Below are positions 1-11,799 of a DNA stretch of 64,000 nucleotides, piece after piece (positions within the stretch are counted from its first letter, which is position 1; every line of letters starts with the position of its first letter). Origin of the DNA: Brevibacterium antiquum CNRZ 918 (lineage in GTDB: Bacteria > Actinomycetota > Actinomycetes > Actinomycetales > Brevibacteriaceae); assembly GCF_900169145.1 (NCBI RefSeq), contig NZ_FXZD01000002.1:248001-312000 (forward strand), read 5' to 3'. Under the pieces are notes generated by a model. That model ran no database searches, was not told the DNA's origin, and saw only the letters and a program-made list of their open reading frames with translations. Position numbers and translations under genes: made by a program.

Positions 1-94
1 ACAGCTCCTCGTCCTGGGCCTGCGGATCGAACCAGTCGTCGAGCATTTCGACCCGGCCGTCGAGGGTCATGTTCTGGGTGATGATGATTCGCAT
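1..94 (-). CDS. RibD C-terminal/DHFR-like reductase, 3' end cut by the window
   Basis: Only the first 31 residues are present. The start ATG is at 94-92 and follows a GGAGG-type ribosome site (ACGGAGGAG). The protein begins MRIIITQNMTLDGRVEMLDDW, which is the usual opening of the dihydrofolate reductase-like RibD C-terminal family: a first beta strand, then the N-x-T/S-x-DG loop. Family members are small cytoplasmic NADPH-dependent reductases, mostly of unknown substrate. The gene reads off the left edge, so nothing can be said about its active site. Confidence 0.7.
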   Translation of the reverse strand, partial: MRIIITQNMTLDGRVEMLDDWFDPQAQDEEL

Positions 95-204
95 GGCTGG
101 CTCCTCCGTCAGTGGCGGCGTGAGTGACAACGCTACGCACACCGAAGCCCGAGGTCCATGGTCTCGGACGGCTCATGGAACTCGGGCGCTGAAGATCGTG
201 TCAG

Positions 205-1677
205 TCAGGCGATGGACTCGGCGTGCTCCGAGGTCTCGACGACATGCGTCTCCGGCTTGCCGCGTTTGATCAGGAGCACGACGAGGGCTCCGGCCAGTGC
301 CGCTGCGGCTCCGATGATGAAGCAGGTGCGGAAGGCGGCCTCGTCGGGGATCGAGATCCCATTGTTAGACACGGTCTGACTTGTCAGGACGATCGCCATC
401 ACGGCACCTGCCGTGGTTGTTCCCATCGAGCGCATGAGCGCATTGACGCCGACACCGGAACCCGCCTCGGCGGCGGGGGAGTTCTCGAGGATGAGTGTCG
501 GCATGGCGGCGTAGCCGATTCCCACTCCGGCGCAGGCGATGCAGGTCGCGATCATGAGCATCCATGGCGCTCCGGCAAGGAACACCGCGAAGACGTACCC
601 GGCGGCGATGACCAGGGCGCCGAGTACGAGAGTCGAACGTCCGCCCAGAGTTGAGAGCAGACGACTCGAGATCGGGGTGAAGGCGAGCATCATGAGGCCG
701 CCCGGGGCCATCCACAGTCCGGCCTGGAGCATCGTCTGTCCGAGCCCGTATCCGGTGGACTCGGGCATCTGCAGAAGCTGGGGGACGACGATGGACTGCG
801 CCATCATGCCGAAGCCGATGAGCAGGGCCGCAATGTTCGTCAGCAGGATCGGTCGTCTGATCGTGGTGCGCAGATCGACGAGAGGATGAGTGTGATGGGC
901 CTCGAAGAATCCCCAGCCGATGAGGACGACGAGTCCGCCGATGATCGATATGAGCGTCGAGGGCGCCGTCCACCCCCAGTCGTTGCCCTTGGAGACTCCC
1001 GTGAGCACACCGACGATTCCCACGGCGAGACCGACCGCGCCGAGGAAGTCGAAGCGTCCCCGGTCGATCGGGGAGATCTGGGGGAGGAAGAGGAACGAGA
1101 GCACAGTCATCGCAGCCGCGAGAACCGCCGAGAGCCAGAACAGCATGTGCCAGTCGAAGGCCTGAGCGATCCAGGCGGCGATCGGAAGTCCCAGTGCCCC
1201 GCCGACTCCGAGGGTGGCGCTGATGCCGGCCACGGCGGAATTGCGCATCGCCGGCGGTGTCACCTCACGCACGAAGCTGATCGCCACCGGAATGTAGCCC
1301 ATGGCGAAGCCCTGGAGGATTCGACCGATGAGCACCGGGCCGATGGTCGAGTACAGGGCACAGATGATGGATCCGGCCAGCATGATGACCGCGGAGGCGA
1401 CAAGGATCGGTTTGCGCCCGTAGATATCAGCAAGTCGCCCGGCTACGGGCATGGCGACACCGCCGGCGAGGAGTGTGGCCGTCACGACCCACGCCGCATT
1501 GCTTGCTGGGGTGTCCAGCAGTTGGGGGAGCTCGGGCTGGAGGGGGATCACCAGTGACTGCATGAGCGCTGCGCACAGGCTGGAGAAGCCGAGCACCATA
1601 GCGATGAGGACCGGTCGAGGAGCCGCAGGTCCGCCCTCCTGTTCGGGAGTATCAGCGGTCGTACGTGGGGAGTTCAA
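205..1677 (-). CDS. MFS drug-type exporter (DHA2-like, about 14 TM)
   Basis: This 490-residue integral membrane protein belongs to the major facilitator superfamily, by resemblance the 14-helix DHA2 drug:proton antiporter group. Motif A is present in loop 2-3 as GRLADIYGRKP. A motif C-like glycine-rich helix (GISATLGVGGALGLP) follows at about residue 150. Hydrophobic segments continue to about residue 470, followed by a short polar tail. It is divergent from a MarR-family gene at 1773, with a perfect palindrome between them, the classic arrangement of a MarR repressor controlling an efflux pump. The substrate cannot be read from sequence. No frame disruption is seen. Confidence 0.88.
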   Translation of the reverse strand: MNSPRTTADTPEQEGGPAAPRPVLIAMVLGFSSLCAALMQSLVIPLQPELPQLLDTPASNAAWVVTATLLAGGVAMPVAGRLADIYGRKPILVASAVIMLAGSIICALYSTIGPVLIGRILQGFAMGYIPVAISFVREVTPPAMRNSAVAGISATLGVGGALGLPIAAWIAQAFDWHMLFWLSAVLAAAMTVLSFLFLPQISPIDRGRFDFLGAVGLAVGIVGVLTGVSKGNDWGWTAPSTLISIIGGLVVLIGWGFFEAHHTHPLVDLRTTIRRPILLTNIAALLIGFGMMAQSIVVPQLLQMPESTGYGLGQTMLQAGLWMAPGGLMMLAFTPISSRLLSTLGGRSTLVLGALVIAAGYVFAVFLAGAPWMLMIATCIACAGVGIGYAAMPTLILENSPAAEAGSGVGVNALMRSMGTTTAGAVMAIVLTSQTVSNNGISIPDEAAFRTCFIIGAAAALAGALVVLLIKRGKPETHVVETSEHAESIA

Positions 1678-1729
1678 AGATCTGGCCTCTTCCTGTCGGA
1701 GCCGGGGAGTCGGTGAGTCCGGCGGTCAT

Positions 1730-1746
1730 ATATGTAATTTACATAT
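1730..1746. promoter_or_regulatory. Palindromic operator between MFS and MarR genes
   Basis: ATATGTAA-T-TTACATAT is a perfect 17-bp palindrome with 8-bp arms around one central base. It lies in an AT-rich patch between the divergent MFS (start 1677) and MarR (start 1773) genes. Its size and symmetry fit a MarR dimer site. Binding is inferred. Confidence 0.7.
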
Positions 1747-1772
1747 TTACGACTTATGTAGAATACATTTCT

Positions 1773-2312
1773 ATGGACGAGCAATCAAATGCGGGACGCC
1801 GAACAGAGCGGAATCCGGGCCGATGTCGAGGAGATCACAACGGTGCGTCGGTTTCCGGGGACCGCCGGGTGGCCGATCTGATCACGCGACTCGACGCCGC
1901 CAGACGGGCCCATGGGCACCAGATGGACCTCGGCACGGCTGACCTGCGGATTCTGTGGATGTTCTCCGACGATCGGGCTCGCACACTCAAAGAGATCGCA
2001 GAGGAGCTGCGGCTCGAGCAGTCCACGGTCAATCGCCAGATCAATGCCGCGCTCAACGCGGGTCTTCTGCGCCGTGATCGTCGCGCGGGCAGCGCGGCGC
2101 ACGAATTCTCTGCCTCGGCCGAGGGGGAGCGGGCCTTCGAGGCCGATGTCGAGAAGTCCATGGCTGCCTACCACTTGGGCCTCGAGGCGCTGGGTACGGA
2201 CATCGATGAATTTCTCGCTGGATTCAGTCGATTCGTCGAGGCGTATGGGCAAGCGGTTCGTCCGGTTCCCAGCGGCGAGACCGAAGAGCCGGACGCGGAC
2301 CGGACTCAGTAG
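1773..2312 (+). CDS. MarR-family transcriptional regulator
   Basis: This 179-residue protein has a winged helix-turn-helix. Residues around TLKEIAEELRLEQSTVNRQI form the HTH, followed by a wing with RRDRRAG and a C-terminal dimerisation helix region. I chose ATG 1773 (MDEQSNAGRR) because the open frame upstream reads through the AT-rich operator region and has no MarR-like sequence. The gene is divergent from the MFS exporter at 205-1677 and most likely represses it and itself through the palindrome at 1730-1746. The inducing ligand is unknown. Confidence 0.82.
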   Translation: MDEQSNAGRRTERNPGRCRGDHNGASVSGDRRVADLITRLDAARRAHGHQMDLGTADLRILWMFSDDRARTLKEIAEELRLEQSTVNRQINAALNAGLLRRDRRAGSAAHEFSASAEGERAFEADVEKSMAAYHLGLEALGTDIDEFLAGFSRFVEAYGQAVRPVPSGETEEPDADRTQ

Positions 2313-2406
2313 AGTCGAGTCCACCACCCACATCGCCTCGGACCGCCCACATCGCCTCGATGGGCAGGCGAGGCACCAAGCCAGCCATCACTCGAAGAGG
2401 AGAATC

Positions 2407-3603
2407 ATGTCCATTCCCGATTTTCGCACTGAAGCTCAGGGCCTGTTGAGCAACCTCAGGGACTTGCGCCGGACTCTGCACGCCAATCCGGAGCTCGGTT
2501 TCGATCTGCCATTCACGCAAAAGACCGTCCTGGACGAACTCGCAGGGCTGGGGCTCGAGATCACGACGGGGGAGTCGCTGACGTCGATCGTGGCCGTGCT
2601 CAAGGGCGGACGCCCCGGGCCCGCAGTTCTCCTGCGCGGGGACATGGATGCCCTGCCCCTGGTCGAGGACACGGGCCTGGACTTCGCGTCGGCGAATGGC
2701 AATATGCACGCCTGCGGCCACGATATGCACACCGCGGGCCTCGTCGGTGCGGCCCGCCTGCTCGCTGCGCACAGGGATGAGCTGCCAGGTTCGATCGTGT
2801 TCATGTTCCAACCCGCCGAAGAGGTCGAGGGCGGTGCCGAGCCGATGATCGCCGAGGGCGTTCTCGAGGCCGCGGGTACTCCTCTCGTCGCCGCCTACGG
2901 AATTCACGTCGAGGCGGCCGAACGCGGGCTATTCACGACCAGAGGCGGTCCGCTCATGGCCGGATTCGCCGATCTCAATCTCACGATCCACGGTGCCGGT
3001 GGCCATAGCTCGCAGCCGCAGTCCACCCGTGATCCGGTGCCCGCGGTCGCTGAGATCGCGCTCGCCTTGAACACGATGACGACCCGGTCTTTCGACATCT
3101 TCGACCCCGTCGTCGTCTCCGTGACTCAGCTCGAGGGCTCACAGGCCAGCAACATCATCCCGGACACCGCGAAGCTGACTGCTTCGGTGCGCTTCCTCTC
3201 TGCCGACTCCATCGCCCTGCTCCAGGAGCGTGTGCCCGAAATCGCGGAGAACATCGCCCGCGCACACCGATGCACCGCCGAGGTGGACTTCCAGGTCGGA
3301 TTTCCTGTGACCGTGAACAACCCCGCCGAGACCCGCGTGGCCATCGACCGCCTCGGCGAGGTCTTCGGGGCCGACCGCGTTACGGAGATGGGTTCCCCGC
3401 GGATGGGGTCCGAGGACTTCTCCTACGTGCTGGAGAAGGTGCCCGGCACGTTCGTGTTCCTCGGAGCCACCCCCGAAGGGGTCGACCCGAATGCGGAGAC
3501 CAACCATTCGCCCAGGGTGGTCTTCGACGACGGGCTCCTCGGCGACCAGGCAGCGGCTCTGGCCCACCTGGCCTTTGCGCGTCTGGCGGACGAGCAGGAC
3601 TGA
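2407..3603 (+). CDS. M20-family amidohydrolase (hippurate/N-acyl amino acid hydrolase type)
   Basis: This 398-residue cytoplasmic metallohydrolase cleaves an amide bond of an N-acyl amino acid or similar substrate. The metal-site motifs are visible in order: GDMDALPL, MHACGHDMHTA, FQPAEE and, near the C-terminus, ETNHSPR. A dimerisation insert (GHSSQP) lies in the middle. The start ATG follows GAGGAG at a good distance. An open frame runs about 165 codons further upstream but only shadows the MarR gene. The nearest family is IAA-amino acid/hippurate hydrolases; the exact substrate is not deducible. It ends at a strong hairpin shared with the convergent fdhA gene. Confidence 0.88.
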   Translation: MSIPDFRTEAQGLLSNLRDLRRTLHANPELGFDLPFTQKTVLDELAGLGLEITTGESLTSIVAVLKGGRPGPAVLLRGDMDALPLVEDTGLDFASANGNMHACGHDMHTAGLVGAARLLAAHRDELPGSIVFMFQPAEEVEGGAEPMIAEGVLEAAGTPLVAAYGIHVEAAERGLFTTRGGPLMAGFADLNLTIHGAGGHSSQPQSTRDPVPAVAEIALALNTMTTRSFDIFDPVVVSVTQLEGSQASNIIPDTAKLTASVRFLSADSIALLQERVPEIAENIARAHRCTAEVDFQVGFPVTVNNPAETRVAIDRLGEVFGADRVTEMGSPRMGSEDFSYVLEKVPGTFVFLGATPEGVDPNAETNHSPRVVFDDGLLGDQAAALAHLAFARLADEQD

Positions 3604-3649
3604 GGGTTCGCTGGGCCATCCGGTCAATGCCTTGAAGCCTGAAACCCGG

Positions 3650-3686
3650 GCGCGGCAGCGAAACATAGGCGTGCTCGCTGCCGCGC
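3650..3686. terminator. Hairpin between convergent genes (possible bidirectional terminator)
   Basis: CGCGGCAGCG at 3651-3660 pairs perfectly with CGCTGCCGCG at 3676-3685, and one more G-C pair closes the stem, giving 11 bp with a 15-nt loop. A second GC-rich inverted repeat follows at once (CGCGGCG/CGCGCCGCG). No T-run is present. The position between two convergent stop codons supports a terminator. Confidence 0.6.
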
Positions 3687-3707
3687 GGCGAGGGCGCGCC
3701 GCGAGCC

Positions 3708-4922
3708 TCAGGCCTTGATCATGCCATGGGGGTCGAGGACGAACTTCTTGGCGACACCCGAGTCGAAGTCGGCGTAGCCCTGCGGGGCGTCGTCGAGGGC
3801 GATCGGAGTAGCGTTGACGTTCTTCGCGATCGAGACCTTGTCGTTCAGGATCGCGTGCATGAGACCGCGGTTGTACTTCATGACCGGACACTGGCCGGTG
3901 ACGAAGACGTGGGACTTCGCGAAGCCGAGTCCGAAGCGCATCGACAGTGAGCCCTGCTGGGCTGCTTCGTCGGCCGCCCCCGGATCGCCGGTGACGTAGA
4001 GCCCCGGAATGCCCAGGGCGCCGCCGGCGCGGGTGATGTCCATGAGTGAGTTGAGCACGGTGGCCGGAGCCTCCGTGGCTGCATCTTTGCCATGGCCCCG
4101 AGCTTCGAAGCCGACGGCATCGATGCCGCAGTCGACCTCGGGAGTGCTGAGGATCTGCTCGATCTGATCCTTCGGGTCGCCCTTGGACACGTCGACGGTC
4201 TCACAGCCGAAGGCGCGTGCCTGCGCCAGGCGGTCCTCGTTGAGGTCGCCGACGATGACGACCGATGCACCGAGGAGCTGCGCCGAGGTGGCCGCAGCGA
4301 TCCCGACCGGACCTGCACCCGCGACGTAGACCGTCGACCCTATCGTGACGCCTGCGCCGACCGCACCGTGGAAGCCGGTGGGGAAGATGTCGGAGAGCAT
4401 GGCCAGGTCGAGGATCTTCTCCATCGCCTGCTCCTTGTCCGGGAACTTCAGGACGTTCCAGTCGGCGTAGGGGACGAGGACGTATTCGGCCTGCCCGCCG
4501 ACCCATCCGCCCATGTCGACATAGCCGTAGGCAGAGCCCGGGCGGTCGGGGTTGACGTTGAGGCAGATGCCGGTCTGGCGTTCGATGCAGTTCCGGCAGC
4601 GACCGCAGGAGATGTTGAACGGCACGGAGACGAGGTCGCCGACCTTGACGAATTCGACGTCACGGCCGACTTCGACCACCTCGCCGGTGATCTCGTGGCC
4701 GAGGACGAGCCCTTCGGGTGCAGTGGTGCGACCGCGAACCATGTGCTGGTCGGAGCCGCAGATGTTCGTGGCCACGGTCTTGAGGATCACGCCGTGATCG
4801 ACCTTGCGGCCGACATTGGCGGGATGGACACCGGGCCCGTCCTTGAGGACGAAGTCGGGATAGGCGGTGTCGACGACTTCGACCTTGCCGGGACCTGCGT
4901 AGCTGATTGCCTTGTTGCTCAT
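3708..4922 (-). CDS. fdhA: Glutathione-independent formaldehyde dehydrogenase (zinc MDR family)
   Basis: This 404-residue NAD-dependent enzyme oxidises formaldehyde to formate without glutathione. Catalytic zinc ligands are visible as C55 (NICGSD), H76 (GHE) and D178 (SDIFPTG). The structural zinc lobe has C106, C109, C112 and C120. A Rossmann motif AGAGPVG lies at 201-207. These positions are offset by nine from those I recall for the Pseudomonas putida enzyme. I start at ATG 4922 (MSNKAISYAG) because the upstream extension is unconserved in character. Next to the betaine/dimethylglycine oxidation genes its job is clear: removal of formaldehyde released by demethylation. Confidence 0.92.
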   Translation of the reverse strand: MSNKAISYAGPGKVEVVDTAYPDFVLKDGPGVHPANVGRKVDHGVILKTVATNICGSDQHMVRGRTTAPEGLVLGHEITGEVVEVGRDVEFVKVGDLVSVPFNISCGRCRNCIERQTGICLNVNPDRPGSAYGYVDMGGWVGGQAEYVLVPYADWNVLKFPDKEQAMEKILDLAMLSDIFPTGFHGAVGAGVTIGSTVYVAGAGPVGIAAATSAQLLGASVVIVGDLNEDRLAQARAFGCETVDVSKGDPKDQIEQILSTPEVDCGIDAVGFEARGHGKDAATEAPATVLNSLMDITRAGGALGIPGLYVTGDPGAADEAAQQGSLSMRFGLGFAKSHVFVTGQCPVMKYNRGLMHAILNDKVSIAKNVNATPIALDDAPQGYADFDSGVAKKFVLDPHGMIKA

Positions 4923-5152
4923 CGTTGAGTCTCCAATCAAATGAATGTGGAAGTGGCGAACCTCAGGAGAACCGATCAATCACCTGAAATATCAGTCTTG
5001 CATCAGACGTGACTGCAGTCTCGCCGTTGGCTCAGGCGTCTGTCAATAGCCGTCTGGGACGCCGACGGCTGCCGTCTCGAAACTTGGGGGAGCTGGTCGG
5101 TACGGGTGCCTGGAGGCCCAAGTGCACAGCTTGGAATCCCGCCGCGAACTGC

Positions 5153-6079
5153 CTATTCGCCGAGGCGGGTCGCCAGAATGTGCTGCGAGGTGGACTTCAG
5201 ATGCCGCAGAGATTCTCTGATCAGTGGGGAGCTGCGGCTGCCCGCCCGTACCGCAGCGATGATCTTGCGGCTGAGTCGACCGGTCCCGCTCAGGCGCACT
5301 CGGGTGACGTTGTCCTCTCCGGCGAGACTGACCAGCCGCGGCAGGAGACTCACGCCGACTCCGACGCCGACCAGGGCGGCCGAGGTCTCCCATTCCACGG
5401 ATTCGTGGGAGATCGTCGGGGTCACGCCGGCGGCGGTGAAGGCGGCGATGAACATTGCGTGGTAGGGCGATCCGGGCACGGCGGCGATCCAATCCTCGCC
5501 GGCCAGATCCGCCAGCGACACGGATTCGAGTTCCGCCACCGGATGATCGGAGGGCACCATGACGTCGAGTGGATCGTCGAGGAGATCGATCTTCTCAAAC
5601 CGGGGATCGTCTTCGACCTGGACATCGCCTTGCATCGATACGACGACAGCGAGATCGATTCGTTCGGCGACGAGGAGTTCGAAGCATCGTGTCGGACTGG
5701 CTTCGATCACGTGGACCGCGGTTTCCGGGTGTGCGCTGCCCAGGTGGGCGGCAAGCGGTGCGAGCAGATTCGATGACGCCGTTGAGAAGCCGCCGATGCC
5801 GAAGTGCGACGGAGACTGGTCACCGGCGCTCAGGGACGAGGCGCGAATCTCCTCCCATTCGGCGATGAGCCTGTCGGAGCGGCGGACGAGATGCCGGCCC
5901 GTCGCGGTCAAGCGCAGTCCTCGCCCATCCTTGACCAGCAGCGTCATCCCCAACGAATGTTGGAGCTCGCGCAGCTGACCAGAGACTGCTGAAGGCGAGT
6001 ACCCGGTGAGCTCGGCAGTGGCGGCGACGGTGCCGCAGGCGGCGAACGTGCGAAGCGTGATGAGACGCGGATCGATCAT
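5153..6079 (-). CDS. LysR-family transcriptional regulator
   Basis: This 308-residue protein has the N-terminal LysR helix-turn-helix (LITLRTFAACGTVAATAELTGYSPSAVSGQ, in two parts) and a C-terminal periplasmic-binding-like effector domain. The start ATG 6079 (MIDPRLITL) fits the family length; an upstream in-frame start would add a non-conserved tail lying in the promoter region. It is divergent from gbcA with 119 bp between start codons, so it is the likely activator of the gbcAB genes. The effector is unknown; glycine betaine or dimethylglycine is the obvious guess. No clear T-N11-A box could be singled out. Confidence 0.85.
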   Translation of the reverse strand: MIDPRLITLRTFAACGTVAATAELTGYSPSAVSGQLRELQHSLGMTLLVKDGRGLRLTATGRHLVRRSDRLIAEWEEIRASSLSAGDQSPSHFGIGGFSTASSNLLAPLAAHLGSAHPETAVHVIEASPTRCFELLVAERIDLAVVVSMQGDVQVEDDPRFEKIDLLDDPLDVMVPSDHPVAELESVSLADLAGEDWIAAVPGSPYHAMFIAAFTAAGVTPTISHESVEWETSAALVGVGVGVSLLPRLVSLAGEDNVTRVRLSGTGRLSRKIIAAVRAGSRSSPLIRESLRHLKSTSQHILATRLGE

Positions 6080-6198
6080 GCCACCATTGTGCCTTGGATC
6101 ATACGAAGAATCCGCACATAATCCGCCAGAATATCGCGCTTTTCCTGCAGTGTTCGGATCGCTAATGTCGACTGTGACAGCAGCAGACATCAAGGGAG

Positions 6199-7503
6199 AT
6201 GGAATTGACCGCAGTGAATCTGGCGCCGACGAAGAAGGGTTTCCCTGCCGGTTTCAGCGAAGAGAGACTCGATGAGATCCGTCGACTGCTCGAGACGCGA
6301 CGCACCGGATTCTCTCTCGAGGCTCCGTTCTACACTGATGACCATCTCTTCACCCTCGATATGCAGGCCGTGTTCGCACGGAACTGGGTCTTCGCCTGCA
6401 GCGTCGCGGAGATTCCAGAGCCCGGGGACTACGTCACCCTCGACTATGGGCCCTACTCCCTGCTCGTCCTCCGCACCGACGACGGCGGCGTCAACGTCCT
6501 CCACAATGTCTGCCGCCACCGCGGCGCCCGCGTCCTCACCGAGGCCAGCGGCACCACGGGCAACCTGGTCTGCGGATACCACTCGTGGACGTATTCACCC
6601 GATGGACAGCTCATCCACGCCTCGGCGCCGGGGGAGATGGAATTCGACAAGGCCTGCTACTCGCTCAAGCGTGCGCACGGGAAGATCGTCGCGGGCCTCG
6701 TCTTCCTGTGCCTGGCCGATGAGTCCCCTGCCGACTTCGACGACACCGCGGCGATCTTCGCCCCCTACGTCGCACCGCACGAGCTCGCGAAGACGAAGGT
6801 GGCCTATCAGCAGAACATCATCGAAGACGCCAACTGGAAACTCGTGATGGAGAACAACCGCGAGTGCTACCACTGCGATGGCCACCCGGAGCTCGCCTGC
6901 GCCCTGTTCCCGACCTGGGGCCTGAGTGATGAGACGATCCCACCGCACCTTGAGGAGGTCTGGGACCGCAATCAGCAGGCACAGGCCTCGCTGGAATACC
7001 GGTGCCGACGCTACGGACTGCCCTACGAAGTCATCGAGGAACTCGACACGCGCCTGGCCGGGATCCGCATCTCACGTGAATCCCTTGACGGACAGGGGGA
7101 GTCATTCTCAGCAGATGGCAGACGCCTGTCGAAGAAGCTCCTCGGCGATCTCCCCGATTTTCGCCTTGGACGCTGCTCGATGCACCTGCAGCCCAACAGC
7201 TGGTTCCACCTCCTCGGCGATCATGTCGTGACGTTCACGGTGCTCCCGATCAATGCTCACCAGACGCAGGTGCGCACTACCTGGCTCGTCGCCGACGATG
7301 CCGTCGAAGGTGTCGACTACGACCTTGAGTCGCTGACGCACACGTGGAAGCAGACGAACCTGCAGGATAAGAACTTCGTCGAACTGTGCCAGCAGGGTGC
7401 AAGGAGTCCGTTCTACGAGCAGGGCCCCTACATGAAGAGCGAATATCAGGTCGAGGCCTTCATCAACTGGTACGTGCAGCGGATGCGGGAGCACGTGGGA
7501 TGA
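6199..7503 (+). CDS. gbcA: Glycine betaine monooxygenase, Rieske oxygenase subunit
   Basis: This 434-residue Rieske non-haem iron oxygenase would N-demethylate glycine betaine to dimethylglycine plus formaldehyde. The Rieske cluster ligands are C105, H107 (VCRHRG), C125 and H128 (CGYHSWTY). The mononuclear iron histidines are H225 and H229 in RECYHCDGHPE, a motif typical of the GbcA/BmoA group. An AGGGAG ribosome site sits only two bases before ATG 6199, so the TTG at 6205 or GTG at 6214 may be the true start. The gene overlaps gbcB by four bases (ATGA), indicating translational coupling. Its placement with gbcB, DMGO and fdhA makes the betaine assignment strong. Confidence 0.92.
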   Translation: MELTAVNLAPTKKGFPAGFSEERLDEIRRLLETRRTGFSLEAPFYTDDHLFTLDMQAVFARNWVFACSVAEIPEPGDYVTLDYGPYSLLVLRTDDGGVNVLHNVCRHRGARVLTEASGTTGNLVCGYHSWTYSPDGQLIHASAPGEMEFDKACYSLKRAHGKIVAGLVFLCLADESPADFDDTAAIFAPYVAPHELAKTKVAYQQNIIEDANWKLVMENNRECYHCDGHPELACALFPTWGLSDETIPPHLEEVWDRNQQAQASLEYRCRRYGLPYEVIEELDTRLAGIRISRESLDGQGESFSADGRRLSKKLLGDLPDFRLGRCSMHLQPNSWFHLLGDHVVTFTVLPINAHQTQVRTTWLVADDAVEGVDYDLESLTHTWKQTNLQDKNFVELCQQGARSPFYEQGPYMKSEYQVEAFINWYVQRMREHVG

Positions 7504-9062
7504 AGCGCGTCGATGACCCGATGATTCCGCTGGCACAGCGGATCCGGGGCCTCGAAATGCCATGGAATCGGGTGCTCTCAAGCACGATGGGACCGGCCGG
7601 AGCCGCCACGGCGCTGGGGCCCTGGCACCCACAGGAATTCTGGGCGGAATGCGTGGAGACCATCCCCGAGGCGGGCGACATGATGGTCTTCGTGTTCCGC
7701 CGGATGGATGGCGCCCCGCTGGCATTCCGGTCCGGTCAGTACATCAACATCGACTTCCCCGTGCGCGGGGAGGGTGCCGAACCCGTGTCGAGGAGCTACT
7801 CGATCTCGAGCGCGCCGACAGAACCGTGGACGTTCTCCATCACGATCAAACGCGACCCGAAGGGGCTCGTCTCACCCTGGGCACACGAATCCATCAGACC
7901 TGGCACGGTGCTCGAGATGCTCGGTCCGGTGGGAGCGTTCCACCTCGCCGACTACGACCGGCGAGCCCGTTATCTTCTGCTCGGCGCGGGCGCGGGCATC
8001 ACCCCGCTCATGTCGATGGTGCGCACGATCCATTCCCTGCCCGGTCAGGCCGATGTCGTTCTCCTCTATCACGGCTCCGCACCGGATCGCTTCGCATTCT
8101 CCGAAGAGCTCGACTTCCTGGCCCGCGCCGACTTCCGCATCAAGGTCATCTACGCCCTGGGTGACCAGGCGTTGGGGGATCGGGCACATGGGGACCTGGC
8201 GCAGGGGGATCGGAAGCAGGGGGACGAGTCGGTAGGCGCTGCCAGCGCTTGGGCGGGAAAGACCGGTCGTCTCTCGACCGCTCTTCTCGAGGAGGTCGTG
8301 CCCGATGCCAACGGGCGGCAGGTGTTCGCATGTGGCCCCGAGGGCTACCTCAACACCGCGACGGACTGTCTGCGCGAGGTCGGCGTGGACGACACCTCGG
8401 TGTTCATGGAGTTCTTCTCCGGTGACCGTGCGACCAGACTCGAATACGCCGAGGAGGTCGCCCTGGCCGGGGAGATCGCCGAGGAGATCGCGTCCTCGAC
8501 CGAGGAATACTACGAACAGCAGCCGGCGGCCCTGGAGATGTACGAACCGGAGTACACCGCCGACGGACCCGTCGAAGTCACCGGCGCTCCGGTGGAGGCC
8601 GTCGACGCCCTGGCAGAGGTTCCCGTCGAACCGGAGATCGACCTGATCGTGCCGGACGCCGAGGTGGATGCTGCGGTCGAGACTGAACCGACAACGGACC
8701 CGACAACAGCCTCGGCGGGTGACGTCACGGTGGCCGATGTCGGCCCAGGTGACGAAACCACGGCCGTTGACCCGTCGACCTTCGCTACGGTGGGCGAGGG
8801 CGAGCACACGATGTCCTTCGTGCGTTCCAAGCTCAACGTCCGAGTCGCCTCGGACGAATTCGTCCTCGATGCGGCCCGGCGAGCGGGAGTGAAGATCGGG
8901 GCGAACTGCCAGGAGGGCATGTGCGGTTCCTGCAAGGTCGTCAAGCTCGACGGGGAGGTTGATATGAACCACCAGGGCGGCATCCGCGCACGTGAGATCG
9001 ACGCCGGGAAGTTCCTGCCCTGCTGTTCGACCGCGTTGAGCGACCTGGTCATCGACGCCTGA
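7500..9062 (+). CDS. gbcB: Glycine betaine monooxygenase reductase subunit, with long acidic insertion
   Basis: This 520-residue flavoprotein would pass electrons from NAD(P)H through FAD and a plant-type [2Fe-2S] cluster to GbcA. The FAD motif RSYSIS is at 98-103 and the nucleotide site GAGAGITPL at 162-170, with FACGP at 276-280. Cluster cysteines are C470, C475, C478 and C508 or C509. Compared with Pseudomonas GbcB, about 366 residues as I recall, it is much longer. Residues 311-435 form a Glu/Asp/Val/Thr/Pro-rich linker between the reductase and ferredoxin domains. Residues 221-242 hold a GDxxx pentapeptide repeat. The start overlaps the gbcA stop (ATGA). Confidence 0.9.
   Translation: MKRVDDPMIPLAQRIRGLEMPWNRVLSSTMGPAGAATALGPWHPQEFWAECVETIPEAGDMMVFVFRRMDGAPLAFRSGQYINIDFPVRGEGAEPVSRSYSISSAPTEPWTFSITIKRDPKGLVSPWAHESIRPGTVLEMLGPVGAFHLADYDRRARYLLLGAGAGITPLMSMVRTIHSLPGQADVVLLYHGSAPDRFAFSEELDFLARADFRIKVIYALGDQALGDRAHGDLAQGDRKQGDESVGAASAWAGKTGRLSTALLEEVVPDANGRQVFACGPEGYLNTATDCLREVGVDDTSVFMEFFSGDRATRLEYAEEVALAGEIAEEIASSTEEYYEQQPAALEMYEPEYTADGPVEVTGAPVEAVDALAEVPVEPEIDLIVPDAEVDAAVETEPTTDPTTASAGDVTVADVGPGDETTAVDPSTFATVGEGEHTMSFVRSKLNVRVASDEFVLDAARRAGVKIGANCQEGMCGSCKVVKLDGEVDMNHQGGIRAREIDAGKFLPCCSTALSDLVIDA
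8160..8228 (+). repeat. 15-bp tandem repeat inside gbcB
   Basis: Four full units and one partial unit of a 15-bp repeat (consensus GGGGAYCxGGCxCAG) begin at 8160, 8175, 8190, 8205 and 8220. They are in frame and encode GDxxx repeated five times (GDQAL, GDRAH, GDLAQ, GDRKQ, GDESV). The repeat sits in the NAD-binding domain region, before FACGP, so it probably forms a surface loop. Confidence 0.85.
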
Positions 9063-11714
<2,652 letters not shown>

Positions 11715-11799
11715 GCGACGCAGCGACAAGGCACCAGGCCCAGCGCCAGTTTCTGGATTGGGTGCGTGCACCGTGACCCGCTGTTGAGACAATCAAGAC

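Noticed and set aside
1912..2406. Extended N-terminus for the M20 amidohydrolase from the long open frame starting at 1912.
   Set aside because: This region is the MarR gene in another frame. A proper ribosome site and family start are at 2407.
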